Shown one piece after another: positions 25,246 to 34,740 of a stretch of DNA of 43,496 bases. A program made the position numbers and the translations under genes. Under the pieces are notes generated by a model. The model was not told the DNA's origin and made no database searches. It saw only the letters and a program-made list of their open reading frames with translations. Source of the DNA: Armatimonadota bacterium (GTDB lineage Bacteria > Bacteroidota > Ignavibacteria > OLB7); contig JADZEY010000082.1 in assembly GCA_020850315.1 (NCBI GenBank), positions 1 through 43,496 of the forward strand. The letters are read 5' to 3'. Every line of letters starts with the position of its first letter. Position 1 is the first letter of the stretch.

Positions 25246-25294
25246 GTCATTAGTCATTAGTCATTAGTCATTAGTCATTAGTCATTAGTCATTA
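25246..25294. repeat. Heptamer tandem array, seven copies of GTCATTA
   Basis: Seven exact head-to-tail copies of GTCATTA begin at 25246, 25253, 25260, 25267, 25274, 25281 and 25288. It lies just after the 3' side of the rhomboid gene, so its copy number can vary without touching coding sequence. The rest of 24943-25332 holds no gene. Confidence 0.95.
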
Positions 25295-25332
25295 GTGGAG
25301 AGTTCGCTGTTCATTGGCATTTGGCATTCGTC

Positions 25333-26262
25333 CTACCTCAGGTTTTTGCTGGCTTCCATCAAGGTTCCTTTTTCTTCGGGGGTTAGGCTTTGGTAGCCGT
25401 GGCGGCTGATTTTATCCAGAATCGCATCAATGGTTTCCTGGTGATGACCAAAGTCCATGCCTGAGCCGGTGGTGGTGCTTGGCTGTGGAGCCTGGCGGAA
25501 ATGAGCCTCGATGATATTCCCCCGTGGTGCGGAGGGAATCGGGCGTTCAGTGTTGGTCGGGAAGGTATCGGCTGCGGCGGGGCGGCTGCGGCGGTCAGCA
25601 AGCTGGAACAGGCCGCCACGAAGGTGAATGCCGCTGGTTTTCAACAACAGAAATCCCACCAATGCCCCCCCCAAGTGTGCGAAGTGTGCAACGCCGTCGC
25701 TGCTGTTGGAGATACCGAGCACAAGGTCTAATCCGGCAAACATGAACACAGCATATTTGGCGCGCATCGGGAAGAAGAAATAGACCATGATGATCCGGTC
25801 GGGGAACATCAGGCCGAACGCGATCATCACCCCCATGATTGCCCCCGACGCACCGACTGTGGGCGCGCCAGTTCCCATTGCCAGCGTCACCAGCGAGTGG
25901 ATGACCCCGGCCCCAAGCCCACACAGCAGATAGTAGAGTAGAAACCGCCGCGATCCCCACGTTTGCTCAAGCTCCATGCCGAACATCCAAAGGATCAGCA
26001 TATTGAAGAATAGGTGCATCACCCCGCCATGCAGGAACATGTAGGTGAAATACTGCCAAGCTCCAAATGCTGAGTGGCCCAGCGGCCACAGTGCTCCGTA
26101 AGCGGTAAGGTAGTCCTCGACCGCAAGTTGAAATCCTTCCTGAACCCCAGCTGGCAGAAGCCCAGCTACAAAGATCACAACATTGATTCCCAACAGCCAT
26201 TTAATCACTGGTGGGAACATCGAAAAAGGGCGCGAGCCATAAGGATTGCCGTAGGATGCCAT
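25333..26262 (-). CDS. Rhomboid-family intramembrane serine protease
   Basis: 309 residues with six predicted membrane helices in the first ~210. The catalytic Ser139 lies in GASGA and His196 in VAHFAHLGG; the family's HxxxN helix is HLFFNM (83-88), and GMELEQTWGSRRF is the L1-loop-type region. It cuts substrates within the membrane; the target cannot be told. The C-terminal ~95 residues are a soluble, Pro/Ser/Thr-rich tail ending in a short helical segment (ETIDAILDKISRHGYQSLTP), similar to tails of Bacteroidota rhomboids. Downstream of pgk on the same strand, with 90 bases between them. Confidence 0.9.
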   Translation of the reverse strand: MASYGNPYGSRPFSMFPPVIKWLLGINVVIFVAGLLPAGVQEGFQLAVEDYLTAYGALWPLGHSAFGAWQYFTYMFLHGGVMHLFFNMLILWMFGMELEQTWGSRRFLLYYLLCGLGAGVIHSLVTLAMGTGAPTVGASGAIMGVMIAFGLMFPDRIIMVYFFFPMRAKYAVFMFAGLDLVLGISNSSDGVAHFAHLGGALVGFLLLKTSGIHLRGGLFQLADRRSRPAAADTFPTNTERPIPSAPRGNIIEAHFRQAPQPSTTTGSGMDFGHHQETIDAILDKISRHGYQSLTPEEKGTLMEASKNLR

Positions 26263-26352
26263 TCAGTTCGGTTGTGTTAGTAGAAGATCGGACGGATTGA
26301 CGCGCTGCTGGCGGAGTTCTTGTAATCGCTGCCTTGATTCCAGCATACTCTA

Positions 26353-27540
26353 TCAAGCCAACGCCGTTACCCCGGGCAGTTCTTTCCCCTCCAAAAATTC
26401 CAGCGACGCACCGCCGCCGGTGGATACGTGTGAGACTTGTTGCTCTAGCCCAAACTGCGCAATGGCCGCTGCGGAATCACCGCCGCCGATGATGGTGGTG
26501 GCCCCGGCGTGGGTTGCTGCAACCAATGCTTCGGCAACGGCGCGGGTTCCGGCGGCAAACGGTTCCATCTCAAACACCCCCATCGGGCCGTTCCAGACGA
26601 TGGTTCTGGAGTCGGTGATTGCTTTGGCAAACGCCGTGCTTGTTTCCGGGCCAATGTCCAGCCCCATCCAGCCGGCGGGAATGGCATCCACCGAGGCCAC
26701 TTGCGTTGCAGCGTCGGCAGCGAACTTGTCGGCCAGCACAACATCGGTTGGCAGCAGAAGTTGGACGTTGCGGGCGGCGGCATCGGCCAGCACACGCTGG
26801 GCTACCTCAATTTTGTCCTGTTCCACCAACGACGCGCCAACCTCCTTCCCTTGTGCTTTGAAGAAGGTGAACATCATTCCGCCGCCAACAATAATGGTAT
26901 CGCACTTGCCAAGCAGGGCATCAATTACATCAATCTTTCCGGAAATTTTCGAGCCGCCCAAAATTGCTGTGAATGGCCGAACGGGGTTGGCCACCGCATC
27001 CCCCAAAAACTGAAGTTCCTTCATCAGCAAGTAGCCAGCGGCTTTCTCTGGCACAAACCGTGCGACCCCTTCGGTGCTGGCATGGGCGCGGTGTGCGGTG
27101 CCAAAAGCATCGTTGATATACACGTCGCCAAAGGTTGCTAACTCCTTCGCGAACGCTTCATCGTTGGCTTCTTCTTGGTTGTGGAACCGGAGGTTCTCCA
27201 GCAGCAGTACGTCGCCATCCTCCATGGCTTCGGCAAGCGCGGCGGTTTCTGGACCGATGCAGTCGGGGGCAAGCTCCACCGGTTTCCCCAACAACTCCGC
27301 AAGCCGTTGGGCAACGGGGCGAAGTGAGTACTTCATCTTCCGTTCTCCTTTTGGGCGGCCCAGGTGCGACATCAGGATTGCTCGCCCGCCATCGGCAATG
27401 ATTTTGCGGATGGTGGGGAGCGATTCCACAATCCGTTTGTCGTCGGTGATTGTGCCGCCCTCGTTCAGTGGCACGTTGAAATCAACGCGAACAAGAACCC
27501 GTTTGCCGGAAAGATCCAGCGAGTCAATGGAAGTTGCCAT
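26353..27540 (-). CDS. pgk: Phosphoglycerate kinase
   Basis: 395 residues, full length. It transfers phosphate from 1,3-bisphosphoglycerate to ADP in glycolysis, or the reverse in gluconeogenesis. [12 protein letters not shown] (about 18-29) is the substrate-binding signature, with SHLGRPKGE following. The hinge and nucleotide-binding parts ([21 protein letters not shown]-like [14 protein letters not shown], and GGGDSAAA) are all present. No feature suggests altered activity. Lies between the sigma-54 activator and the rhomboid protease on the minus strand. Confidence 0.97.
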   Translation of the reverse strand: MATSIDSLDLSGKRVLVRVDFNVPLNEGGTITDDKRIVESLPTIRKIIADGGRAILMSHLGRPKGERKMKYSLRPVAQRLAELLGKPVELAPDCIGPETAALAEAMEDGDVLLLENLRFHNQEEANDEAFAKELATFGDVYINDAFGTAHRAHASTEGVARFVPEKAAGYLLMKELQFLGDAVANPVRPFTAILGGSKISGKIDVIDALLGKCDTIIVGGGMMFTFFKAQGKEVGASLVEQDKIEVAQRVLADAAARNVQLLLPTDVVLADKFAADAATQVASVDAIPAGWMGLDIGPETSTAFAKAITDSRTIVWNGPMGVFEMEPFAAGTRAVAEALVAATHAGATTIIGGGDSAAAIAQFGLEQQVSHVSTGGGASLEFLEGKELPGVTALA

Positions 27541-27630
27541 GCGGAATGGAGAGAGTTGATGAGTTGGTTAATGGATAGCCGCCAGAGTGTGAAACGAGTC
27601 AAGAGAATTCCCAGCGAACCTCACTCCTGG

Positions 27631-27654
27631 TTCATGCTGAGTTTGCCGAAGCAT
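27631..27654. repeat. Copy of the TGCTGAG...CCGAAG repeat overlapping a stop codon
   Basis: TTCATGCTGAGTTTGCCGAAG corresponds to the unit at 4632-4674. Read on the minus strand it supplies the last codons (ASANSA) and the TGA of the sigma-54 activator. Confidence 0.55.
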
Positions 27655-28849
27655 CCGCCGCGCCACCGGACTCCATCTGATACTCCTGAAGTTTCCTGAA
27701 CAGCGTTCGCTCGCTGATGCCCAACGCTTGGGCCGTGCGGCGTTTGTTGAAACCGTGGCGTTTGTAGGCGTGCAAGATAACGCGGCGTTCTACCTCGGCA
27801 AGGTTCACTTGGCCAAGCTCGGCAATCGGATCGGTGGGTTCCGGAATTGGCGCGGGGGCGGGGGGGAGCGCGGGGAAGTTGCTGGCAGGCTCCAGAACAA
27901 CACGCCGGCCACCGTCGCGGATCAATTCTTTCAGTTCGCCCACCTCGTTCCGAAGCTCAATCAATGCGCGGTAGATCAGTTCTCGTTCTACCTGTTCGCT
28001 GGTTTTTCCGGCAAGGTGAACGATTGCGTTGGGGTTCTCGATCACCGGCGGGCGATTTTCGATATCAAGGTGGCGGAACACTGTTTCTTCGGTGATTTGT
28101 GTTCCCCCTTCAAGGGTAATCAGCAGCTCAATAAAATTCCGGAGTTCGCGGATATTTCCCGGCCAGGGATAGCGCATCAGCACCTCGAGCGCGCCACGGG
28201 TGATTCCGCTGAAGCTGACCCCGATGCGCCGCGCGGTGGCCGCAGCAAACCAAGCGATCAGGATTGGAATATCCTCCACACGTTCGCGCAGCGGGGGGAT
28301 GCGAAGCTGTGCGGAATGGAGCCGGTAGTACAGGTCGGCGCGGAACCGGCCAAGCCGAACATCCTCGGCAAGGTCGCGGTTGGTGGCGGCAATCACCCGA
28401 ACGTTTGCCTTGCGAAGTTCGGTGCTTCCAACACGAGTGAACTCCAGCGATTCCAGCACCCGCAGCAATTTCACTTGGGTTGCCAATGTCATCTCGCCGA
28501 TTTCATCCAGAAAGACTGTGCCACCATCTGCGGCTTCGAATAACCCTTTCCGCGAATCCACGGCCCCGGTAAACGCGCCCCGTTCGTGTCCGAACAATTC
28601 CGATTCTAACAGTGTTTCCGGGATTGCACCGCAGTTGACCGGGATCATTCGCTCGGCAGAGCGGCTGCTAAGTTGGTGGATAGCCTGGGCGAACACTTCC
28701 TTGCCAACGCCGCTTTCGCCAACCAGCAGCACTGTCAGGTCGGTTGGGGCAATCTGGCGAATCAGCCGAAGCAGTTCCTCGATAGCCGCCGAACGGCCAA
28801 CAATGCCAAGTTCTGCCTGGGAGCGTTCGGTGGGTTGCTGCTTGGGCAT
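27632..28849 (-). CDS. Sigma-54-dependent transcriptional activator without receiver domain
   Basis: 405 residues from the ATG at 28849 (MPKQQPTERS); a longer frame to 28987 is not supported by homology. The AAA+ domain comes almost at once: GIVGRSAAIEELL, Walker A GESGVGKE, the sigma-54 contact loop GAFTGA, Walker B GGTVFLDEIGE, and the R-finger region. A Pro-rich linker follows, then a Fis-type HTH (FNKRRTAQALGISERTLFRKLQEY). These proteins open sigma-54 promoters with ATP. The usual N-terminal receiver or ligand domain is missing, so control must come from the AAA part, from abundance or from a partner. The last codons are formed by a dispersed repeat. Confidence 0.9.
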   Translation of the reverse strand: MPKQQPTERSQAELGIVGRSAAIEELLRLIRQIAPTDLTVLLVGESGVGKEVFAQAIHQLSSRSAERMIPVNCGAIPETLLESELFGHERGAFTGAVDSRKGLFEAADGGTVFLDEIGEMTLATQVKLLRVLESLEFTRVGSTELRKANVRVIAATNRDLAEDVRLGRFRADLYYRLHSAQLRIPPLRERVEDIPILIAWFAAATARRIGVSFSGITRGALEVLMRYPWPGNIRELRNFIELLITLEGGTQITEETVFRHLDIENRPPVIENPNAIVHLAGKTSEQVERELIYRALIELRNEVGELKELIRDGGRRVVLEPASNFPALPPAPAPIPEPTDPIAELGQVNLAEVERRVILHAYKRHGFNKRRTAQALGISERTLFRKLQEYQMESGGAADASANSA

Positions 28850-28901
28850 GATGCTTCGTCGGTGTTGATAGTTGTTGTGCCGTGGCTTCTTCCGCCGTAC
28901 T

Positions 28902-29309
28902 CTACACCCGCTCGTGGGTCTGGAACCACTCCTTGATGTAGGAAGAAATTGCCGTGGTTGGCGCGCCGGGGGTGAACAGGTCACCAACGCCTATTTTTTT
29001 CAGATCCTCGATATCAGCATCGGACATGATGCCGCCGCCGGTCAGTAGAACGTCATCCATGCCACGCCCCCGCATCAGTTCCAGCACTTTCGGGAAAATG
29101 GTCATGTGTGCGCCGCTTAACATGCTGATGCCAATAACATCAACGTCCTCCTGCAAGGCAGCTTCCACAATCATCTCTGGGGTTTGGCGCAGCCCGGTGT
29201 AGATCACCTCCATGCCGGCATCGCGCAGTGCTGCGGCAATCACTTTCGCGCCACGGTCGTGCCCGTCAAGGCCAGCTTTGGCAATCAGTACTCGAATCGG
29301 TCGGTCCAT
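28902..29309 (-). CDS. Stand-alone B12-binding domain of the methylmalonyl-CoA mutase type
   Basis: 135 residues from the ATG at 29309 ([20 protein letters not shown]). The DxHxxG motif (DGHDRG) supplies the lower axial histidine to cobalamin, with the later SMLSGAH and GGG motifs binding the nucleotide tail. The sequence matches the small C-terminal domain of methylmalonyl-CoA mutase or isobutyryl-CoA mutase, encoded here as a separate protein as in the McmA2/IcmB-like split forms. No mutase large subunit is nearby; it must be elsewhere or the protein may serve as a B12 carrier or sensor. It stands upstream of the sigma-54 activator, 52 bases apart, on the same strand. Confidence 0.9.
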   Translation of the reverse strand: MDRPIRVLIAKAGLDGHDRGAKVIAAALRDAGMEVIYTGLRQTPEMIVEAALQEDVDVIGISMLSGAHMTIFPKVLELMRGRGMDDVLLTGGGIMSDADIEDLKKIGVGDLFTPGAPTTAISSYIKEWFQTHERV

Positions 29310-29486
29310 TGTGTTTCCCTGTGTGTGTTGGTTGTGGTATAACAAGTGTGCTATCACGAAAACCGCAAAAAAATACATCACTTCCCCTGCATGGCAAACC
29401 ACAGGAAGTAACGGGAAAGCGAAGGGACTTCAATAACAAGCTGTGGAAGCCCCAGCGCAATCGGCTGAACTTTGCGCTGCCTTCTC

Positions 29487-29493
29487 TATCTTG
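29487..29493 (+). promoter_or_regulatory. TATCTTG promoter-like box before the P-type ATPase gene
   Basis: TTCTCTATCTTGGAGC with TTGCG about 15 bases upstream, about 77 bases before the ATG at 29571. Same box as at 5565, 6566 and 12632. Confidence 0.35.
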
Positions 29494-29570
29494 GAGCGGG
29501 AACGCTTCTGGTGGCAGTGCCGTGCCGCCACCGTTGCCGCACTCAATCCGCTTACACACACACCTTGATT

Positions 29571-32345
29571 ATGCCAGCAACGCAGTATCCAAACGCTCAG
29601 TTTCTTGCCGCCAGTTTCGCACATCCATCTGGCCAGTTGGCCGAAACGCTTGGGGCAGATATTGAGCAAGGGCTGAGCAACAGCGCGGTTGCCCAGATGC
29701 GCGCCCAGTACGGAAGCAACACGATTCCGCAGCCGAAGCAAAAATCCAAGCTGCTGCTGTTCTTGGAACAGTTCAATAATCCGTTGATCTTCATTCTGTT
29801 TGGGGCCGCCGCGCTAACGATTGTGGTAAGCGATGTGGGGGAGGCTATCACCATTTTTATTGTGGTGATGTTCAACGCCATTATTGGATTTGTTCAGGAG
29901 CAACGCGCAAGCGACCGGCTGAAAGCGGTGATGGACCTTACCGCACCCACCGCCCGCGTGATTCGCAATGGGGCGCAAACCTCAATCGCTGCCGAGGAAC
30001 TTGTGGTGGGGGATCTGGTGCTGTTAGAAAGTGGCGTGCGAATCCCCGCAGACATTCGCTTGGCCGAGACGGTGGAGCTGACGGTGGATGAATCCATGCT
30101 GACCGGCGAATCGCTGCCGGTGCTGAAAAAATCCGATGCACAGCTTCCCGAACGGATTGCTCTGGGTGATAAAATCACCATGGCCTTTGCCGGAACCACC
30201 GTCCGGAAAGGGCGGGCAAAAGGGTTGGTTGTTGGCGTGGGTGAGTTCTCCGAAATCGGAAAAATCAGCAAAGGCGTTGCCGAAGCGCAGGACACCAGTT
30301 CGCCATTGCAGGAACGGTTGGAGAAATTTGGGAAAGTGATGGTTATTATCATTGCTGCGGTGATTGGAACCATCTTCACGGTTGGACTGCTGCGTGGCTA
30401 CGAGACAACCCAGATGCTGCTCACCTCCATCGGTCTGGCCGTCTCAGCAATCCCGGAAGGGCTTCCGATTGCTGTCACCGTCGCGCTCTCCATCGGGGTC
30501 TATCAGATGGCGCGGCAGAAGGCAATCGTCCGGCGAATGCGTGCGGTGGAGACGCTTGGCTCCACCACCGTCATCTGCTCGGACAAAACCGGAACCCTGA
30601 CCCGCAACCAGATGACGACCGTTGCTGTTGCCACCGACGACCGTATCTACCAAGTGACCGGCGGTGGCTACCAGCCGGATGGTGAGTTGCTGGATGATGC
30701 CGACACACCGATAATCCCAGAATCCGGAACACCACTGTTCTGGACGCTGCAAGTGGGGCTGCTCTGCACCGAATCCTCCTTTGCGCTCAACGACGACGGA
30801 AGCCGCGAACTGCTTGGCGACCCAACCGAAGGGGCAATGATTGTTGCGGCAGAAAAAGCCCGTGTGGCCAAGTCAATCCTGAAATCGTGGAAACCCACCA
30901 CGGTGCTGCCGTTCGAATCGGAACGGATGTTTATGGTGACGCAGATTGACGGCGCGGCGGGAAGCTACTACCTGATAAAAGGCTCGGTGGAAAAAGTGCT
31001 GGCAATGTGCCGCAGCGAGCTACGCAAGGAAGGAGAGAGGGGGATAGATATTGCTTGGATTCAGGAGCGTCAGGAGCAGTTCTCGCACCGTGGATTGCGG
31101 GTAATCGCCACCGCTTATCTGCCGATTGATCCGACGGCTCCGCCAGATCCAACAACGCTTGAAGGTTGCATTTTTGCCGGATTGCATGGCATTGAGGACC
31201 CCCCCCGCGACGAAGCCCGCACCGCCATTGCCGATGCCCACAACGCAGGGATAAAAGTGGTGATGATTACTGGCGACCACGTTGCCACCGCCGTCTCGAT
31301 AGCGCGCCAACTCAACATCAAAACTGGGCAACAGGTGCGTGCTGTTCCCGGGATGCAGTTGGAGGATATGAGCGATGATGATCTGTACGAGCGGGTGAAC
31401 ACTACCGACGTGTATGCCCGCGTCGCGCCCGACCACAAGCTGCGAATCGTACGGCAGCTTCAGCACCACGGCCACGTTGTTGCCATGACTGGCGACGGCG
31501 TGAACGACGCACCAGCACTGAAACAAGCCGACATCGGTGTGGCAATGGGGAGCGGAACCGACGTAGCAAAAGAAGCATCGGCACTGGTGGTGCAGGATGA
31601 CAATTTCGCCACCATCGTTTCGGCGATTCGATACGGGCGGGTGATGTTTCGCAATCTTCAGCACATGGTGCTGTACGTCCTTTCCACCAGCACCGGCGGG
31701 GTGCTAACGCTTACCGCTGCCGTCTTCCTCGATTTCGCGCTCCCGATGTTGGCCGTCCAGCTTCTGTGGATCAACCTTGTCACCGACGGAACCAGTACCA
31801 TTCCGCTGGCCTACGAGAAGGAGCATGGCGACACCATGAAGGAGCAGCCGCGCCGGCGTTCGGAAGGGTTGGTTAGCGTAAAAATGACCGAGCGAATTTT
31901 AGGAAGCGCGTTGATTATGATGTTCGGCACACTGATCGTGTTCGAGGTTGTCCTGGCCCAGTACGGCTACAACGCATTATCGAAAGATATTCCGGCCGAC
32001 GTGCTGACCTACGCTCGCACCGCAGCATTCACCACGCTGGCGTTATTCCAAATCTGGAATGTTCACAACTCGCGGGCATTGGATCACTCAGTGTTCCAAA
32101 TCGGTCTGTTTGCCAACCGCCCGTTGCTGGCCGTGACGATACTGGCACTGCTGCTGCAAGTGGCGGCGGTGCAGCTGCCGTTCATGCACAGCTTAATGAA
32201 AACAATGCCACTACGGGGCGACACCTGGTTGCTCTGCATCGGCACCAGCATATCGCTTCTGGTGTTGGTGGAAGTGCGGAAATGGGTGGGACGGTTTCTT
32301 TTGCGAATAAAGGAGCAACACGCTACGGCGGCATCACACAGATAA
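29571..32345 (+). CDS. P-type cation-transporting ATPase (type II, Ca2+/Na+/Mg2+-like)
   Basis: 924 residues. The ATG 29571 starts the family's N-terminal cation-ATPase domain (MPATQYPNAQF..., HPSGQLAETLGADIEQGLSN). Actuator motif TGES (MLTGESLPV), phosphorylation site CSDKTGTLT with Asp338, and MTGDGVNDAPALK hinge are intact, and membrane segment 4 has AIPEGLPIAVTVAL, the PEGL form of type II (SERCA/PMCA/Na+) pumps. Ten membrane helices are expected. The transported ion is probably Ca2+ but a Na+ or Mg2+ pump cannot be excluded. Its 3' end overlaps the end of the convergent glycosyltransferase gene by 12 bases. Confidence 0.93.
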   Translation: MPATQYPNAQFLAASFAHPSGQLAETLGADIEQGLSNSAVAQMRAQYGSNTIPQPKQKSKLLLFLEQFNNPLIFILFGAAALTIVVSDVGEAITIFIVVMFNAIIGFVQEQRASDRLKAVMDLTAPTARVIRNGAQTSIAAEELVVGDLVLLESGVRIPADIRLAETVELTVDESMLTGESLPVLKKSDAQLPERIALGDKITMAFAGTTVRKGRAKGLVVGVGEFSEIGKISKGVAEAQDTSSPLQERLEKFGKVMVIIIAAVIGTIFTVGLLRGYETTQMLLTSIGLAVSAIPEGLPIAVTVALSIGVYQMARQKAIVRRMRAVETLGSTTVICSDKTGTLTRNQMTTVAVATDDRIYQVTGGGYQPDGELLDDADTPIIPESGTPLFWTLQVGLLCTESSFALNDDGSRELLGDPTEGAMIVAAEKARVAKSILKSWKPTTVLPFESERMFMVTQIDGAAGSYYLIKGSVEKVLAMCRSELRKEGERGIDIAWIQERQEQFSHRGLRVIATAYLPIDPTAPPDPTTLEGCIFAGLHGIEDPPRDEARTAIADAHNAGIKVVMITGDHVATAVSIARQLNIKTGQQVRAVPGMQLEDMSDDDLYERVNTTDVYARVAPDHKLRIVRQLQHHGHVVAMTGDGVNDAPALKQADIGVAMGSGTDVAKEASALVVQDDNFATIVSAIRYGRVMFRNLQHMVLYVLSTSTGGVLTLTAAVFLDFALPMLAVQLLWINLVTDGTSTIPLAYEKEHGDTMKEQPRRRSEGLVSVKMTERILGSALIMMFGTLIVFEVVLAQYGYNALSKDIPADVLTYARTAAFTTLALFQIWNVHNSRALDHSVFQIGLFANRPLLAVTILALLLQVAAVQLPFMHSLMKTMPLRGDTWLLCIGTSISLLVLVEVRKWVGRFLLRIKEQHATAASHR

Positions 32346-33482
32346 ACCGCGCCGAAGGAGTGAATCAAAAAAATCAGCAATTCGGTGGTGGTTTTGCTGA
32401 TAACCGTGATGGGCTTCGGCATACGTTCGGGCGCGCTGCCCCATCTGCTGGCACTCCGTTGGGTGCTCAATCATCCAACGGAGATCGGCAAGAAGTTGCG
32501 GGAAATTACCGGAGCAGATACCAATGTCCTGCGAAGCCAAAATCCCTGCCGGATCAACAGAGATGGAAAGGGTAGGGGTTTGGCGCAGCCACGATTCAAT
32601 AAACACATTGGAAAATCCTTCATACTCACTGGTATTTATCAGCAATGATGCTGATCTCAATAATTCATCAATTTCCTGGGGTGAGAGTTTTCCAAAAATC
32701 TGAAGATTGGGAATGGCCGTAGCTTGGCGGTGTAATGCGGCCGTGTACTGCTGGCGTGCGTTGCCCAACACCATAATAAATTTTGCATGAAGATCACTGC
32801 ATTGCTCTGCCAGCTGAAGAAATAATTCCCCACGTTTTAATGGGCGATAATTGCTAATCCATGCAACAGTTATTTCGGGAGGTTTGATTATTGCTGCTGC
32901 AATTTCGGGGTGTAGGTTAGGTAAAATTATGGCCTTCTGGGAAAGGGAATGGGGAAGGAGTTCATATTGCTGTTTGTGCTGCGTAATAATTGCATCGGCG
33001 TGGCGCAATGTTCCCCTCATTCTACAATCAGTCCAAACCCCGTAGGGGATTATTGCAGCTTTTTTGATAAAAGATTGCTTGGCACGGGATAATTCGGTAA
33101 TGCCATGAAATCGCTTTGTGTCCGCATCGCTTGATAATCCAATCACGTACGGAATTTGTTTGCGCTTGCAGTAGCGTACTATCACCCCGCTTTCTTGCAA
33201 AATGCTGCGCCCACGCTGATACATAATATCAGGGGAAATTTCTTGAAGGATTTTTGCAATCTGAGTGCTATCTATCTGGAAACCGTAGCTTGGCTGCCGA
33301 AACCCATACACACCCACAGCCCCATCATCAGTTTGCCAGCCAACGGACCCTGCTGTTGGGCACAGATATACCACCCGCCAGCCAAGTTGCTGCATTGCTT
33401 GCCCGATGTACAATATCTGAGTTTCCACCCCACCTTGTTTTTCGGTGTGGAAGTAGGATCCGGCAATGCATAATGTGGGCAT
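32334..33482 (-). CDS. Glycosyltransferase of the GT4/GT-B type
   Basis: 382 residues from MPTLCIAGSYF at 33482; upstream codons to 33563 are not family-like. The N-terminus (GSYFHTEKQGGVETQILYIGQAM) and C-terminal donor domain (VAWISNYRPLKRGELFLQLAEQ, LLINTSEYEGFSNVFIESWL) are the GT4 signatures, with the EYEGFSNVFIE motif that holds the sugar nucleotide. The acceptor is not known; surface polysaccharide or glycolipid assembly is likely. The region is somewhat more AT-rich than its neighbours. Convergent overlap with the P-type ATPase gene (12 bases) means no room for a separate terminator. Confidence 0.85.
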   Translation of the reverse strand: MPTLCIAGSYFHTEKQGGVETQILYIGQAMQQLGWRVVYLCPTAGSVGWQTDDGAVGVYGFRQPSYGFQIDSTQIAKILQEISPDIMYQRGRSILQESGVIVRYCKRKQIPYVIGLSSDADTKRFHGITELSRAKQSFIKKAAIIPYGVWTDCRMRGTLRHADAIITQHKQQYELLPHSLSQKAIILPNLHPEIAAAIIKPPEITVAWISNYRPLKRGELFLQLAEQCSDLHAKFIMVLGNARQQYTAALHRQATAIPNLQIFGKLSPQEIDELLRSASLLINTSEYEGFSNVFIESWLRQTPTLSISVDPAGILASQDIGICSGNFPQLLADLRWMIEHPTECQQMGQRARTYAEAHHGYQQNHHRIADFFDSLLRRGLSV

Positions 33483-33663
33483 GGTCAGCGGAAGTAGGGA
33501 TAATAATTTTATGATATGTACCTCAGTTCCTTCTCTCAACGCCTCTGCAACTATCCGGAACAATGGGGCGGCAAAGCTACGATTTCCGGAATTGGTGAGC
33601 TATCTTCGTTGTAAGCATTATTTCCCGTTGTTCCCAGTATCCTACTCATACTTCCCACACAGC

Positions 33664-34644
33664 ATGACCTTTGAAGAACGCTACCAGCAGTACCGCGCCC
33701 AGGCCGACGAGCGAATTATTCAACTTCTGGAACGCACCGAACCGCAATCGCTGTACCAGCCAACCCGCTACGTGCTGGAAGCCGGGGGGAAACGCGTCCG
33801 TGCGGTGTTGGTGATGCTGGCTGCCGAAGCTGTTGGCGGCAATCCCGACGCAGCGTTGGATGCTGGGGCCGCCGTGGAAATCCTCCACAATTTCACCCTT
33901 GTTCACGACGACATCATGGATCGCTCGGCCACCCGGCGTGGTCGGCAAACTGTGCATACCCGCTGGGATGAAGGGACTGCAATTCTGGTGGGGGATGTGA
34001 TGATTGGCATTACCTACCAGATCATCCTGCGCAGTGTTCAATCACGCCAGCCCGAAGTTCTTGCTGCCGTCTCGCAAGGGTTGGTGGATGTCTGCGAAGG
34101 GCAGATGTTGGATAAAGATTTCGAGACCCGCGCCCGGGTTCAGATGAATGAGTACCTGCAGATGATTACCATGAAAACGGGCCGCTTGCTGGAAACCGCT
34201 GCCGAAGTTGGCGGGCTGATCGGCGGCGGAACAGCCGCACAGATTGCCGCACTCTGCGAACACGCCCGGCATCTGGGCTTGGCCTTCCAAATTCAGGATG
34301 ATCTGCTGGACATCACCGCCGCTGCCGACGAGCTTGGAAAACCGATTGGCGGCGATGTGATGGAAGGGAAGCGAACATGGCTAATTGTGCAAGCATTGGA
34401 GCGAGCAACCTTGCCAGACGATCGCCAGTTGCTCCATCGCTTTCTTGCCAACAAAGGGCTTCCGCCGGAAGATGTGCCGGCAATGCGCGAACTGTACCAA
34501 CGCAATGGAGTGATTGAAGCCGCCCAGCAAGAAGTACGCCTGCATACCGAGCGGGCCGAATCTGAGCTTCAACATCTTCCCGAAGGGGAGGCGCGCCAGA
34601 TGCTTGCGTGGTTCACCCAGATGCTGCTGAATCGTCGGTTCTGA
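33664..34644 (+). CDS. Polyprenyl (trans-isoprenyl) diphosphate synthase
   Basis: 326 residues from the ATG after 'CACACAGC'. First Asp-rich motif LVHDDIMD and second motif QIQDDLLD bind Mg2+-diphosphate, and GGKRVRAVLV is the N-terminal substrate-binding site. The enzyme condenses isopentenyl diphosphate onto an allylic primer to give a long chain for quinones or, less likely, a C15/C20 product. The chain length depends on residues just before the first motif (AVEILHNFTLVHDD), not safely readable here. Uses isoprenoid units made via IspG (23803). A possible promoter GCTATCTTCG lies at 33599. A symmetric terminator follows. Confidence 0.93.
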   Translation: MTFEERYQQYRAQADERIIQLLERTEPQSLYQPTRYVLEAGGKRVRAVLVMLAAEAVGGNPDAALDAGAAVEILHNFTLVHDDIMDRSATRRGRQTVHTRWDEGTAILVGDVMIGITYQIILRSVQSRQPEVLAAVSQGLVDVCEGQMLDKDFETRARVQMNEYLQMITMKTGRLLETAAEVGGLIGGGTAAQIAALCEHARHLGLAFQIQDDLLDITAAADELGKPIGGDVMEGKRTWLIVQALERATLPDDRQLLHRFLANKGLPPEDVPAMRELYQRNGVIEAAQQEVRLHTERAESELQHLPEGEARQMLAWFTQMLLNRRF

Positions 34645-34740
34645 ATCTCGTTCTCTGCCGACTTCATTCGTGCTGGGTGGGAGAGCGGAGAGAGGGGAGC
34701 CAAAGCTGAAGAGGGGAGAGCATAGAGAAACGGTGAGATG

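Noticed and set aside
25246-25294. Heptamer array as a CRISPR
   Set aside because: Units of seven bases head to tail without spacers; no cas genes in the window.
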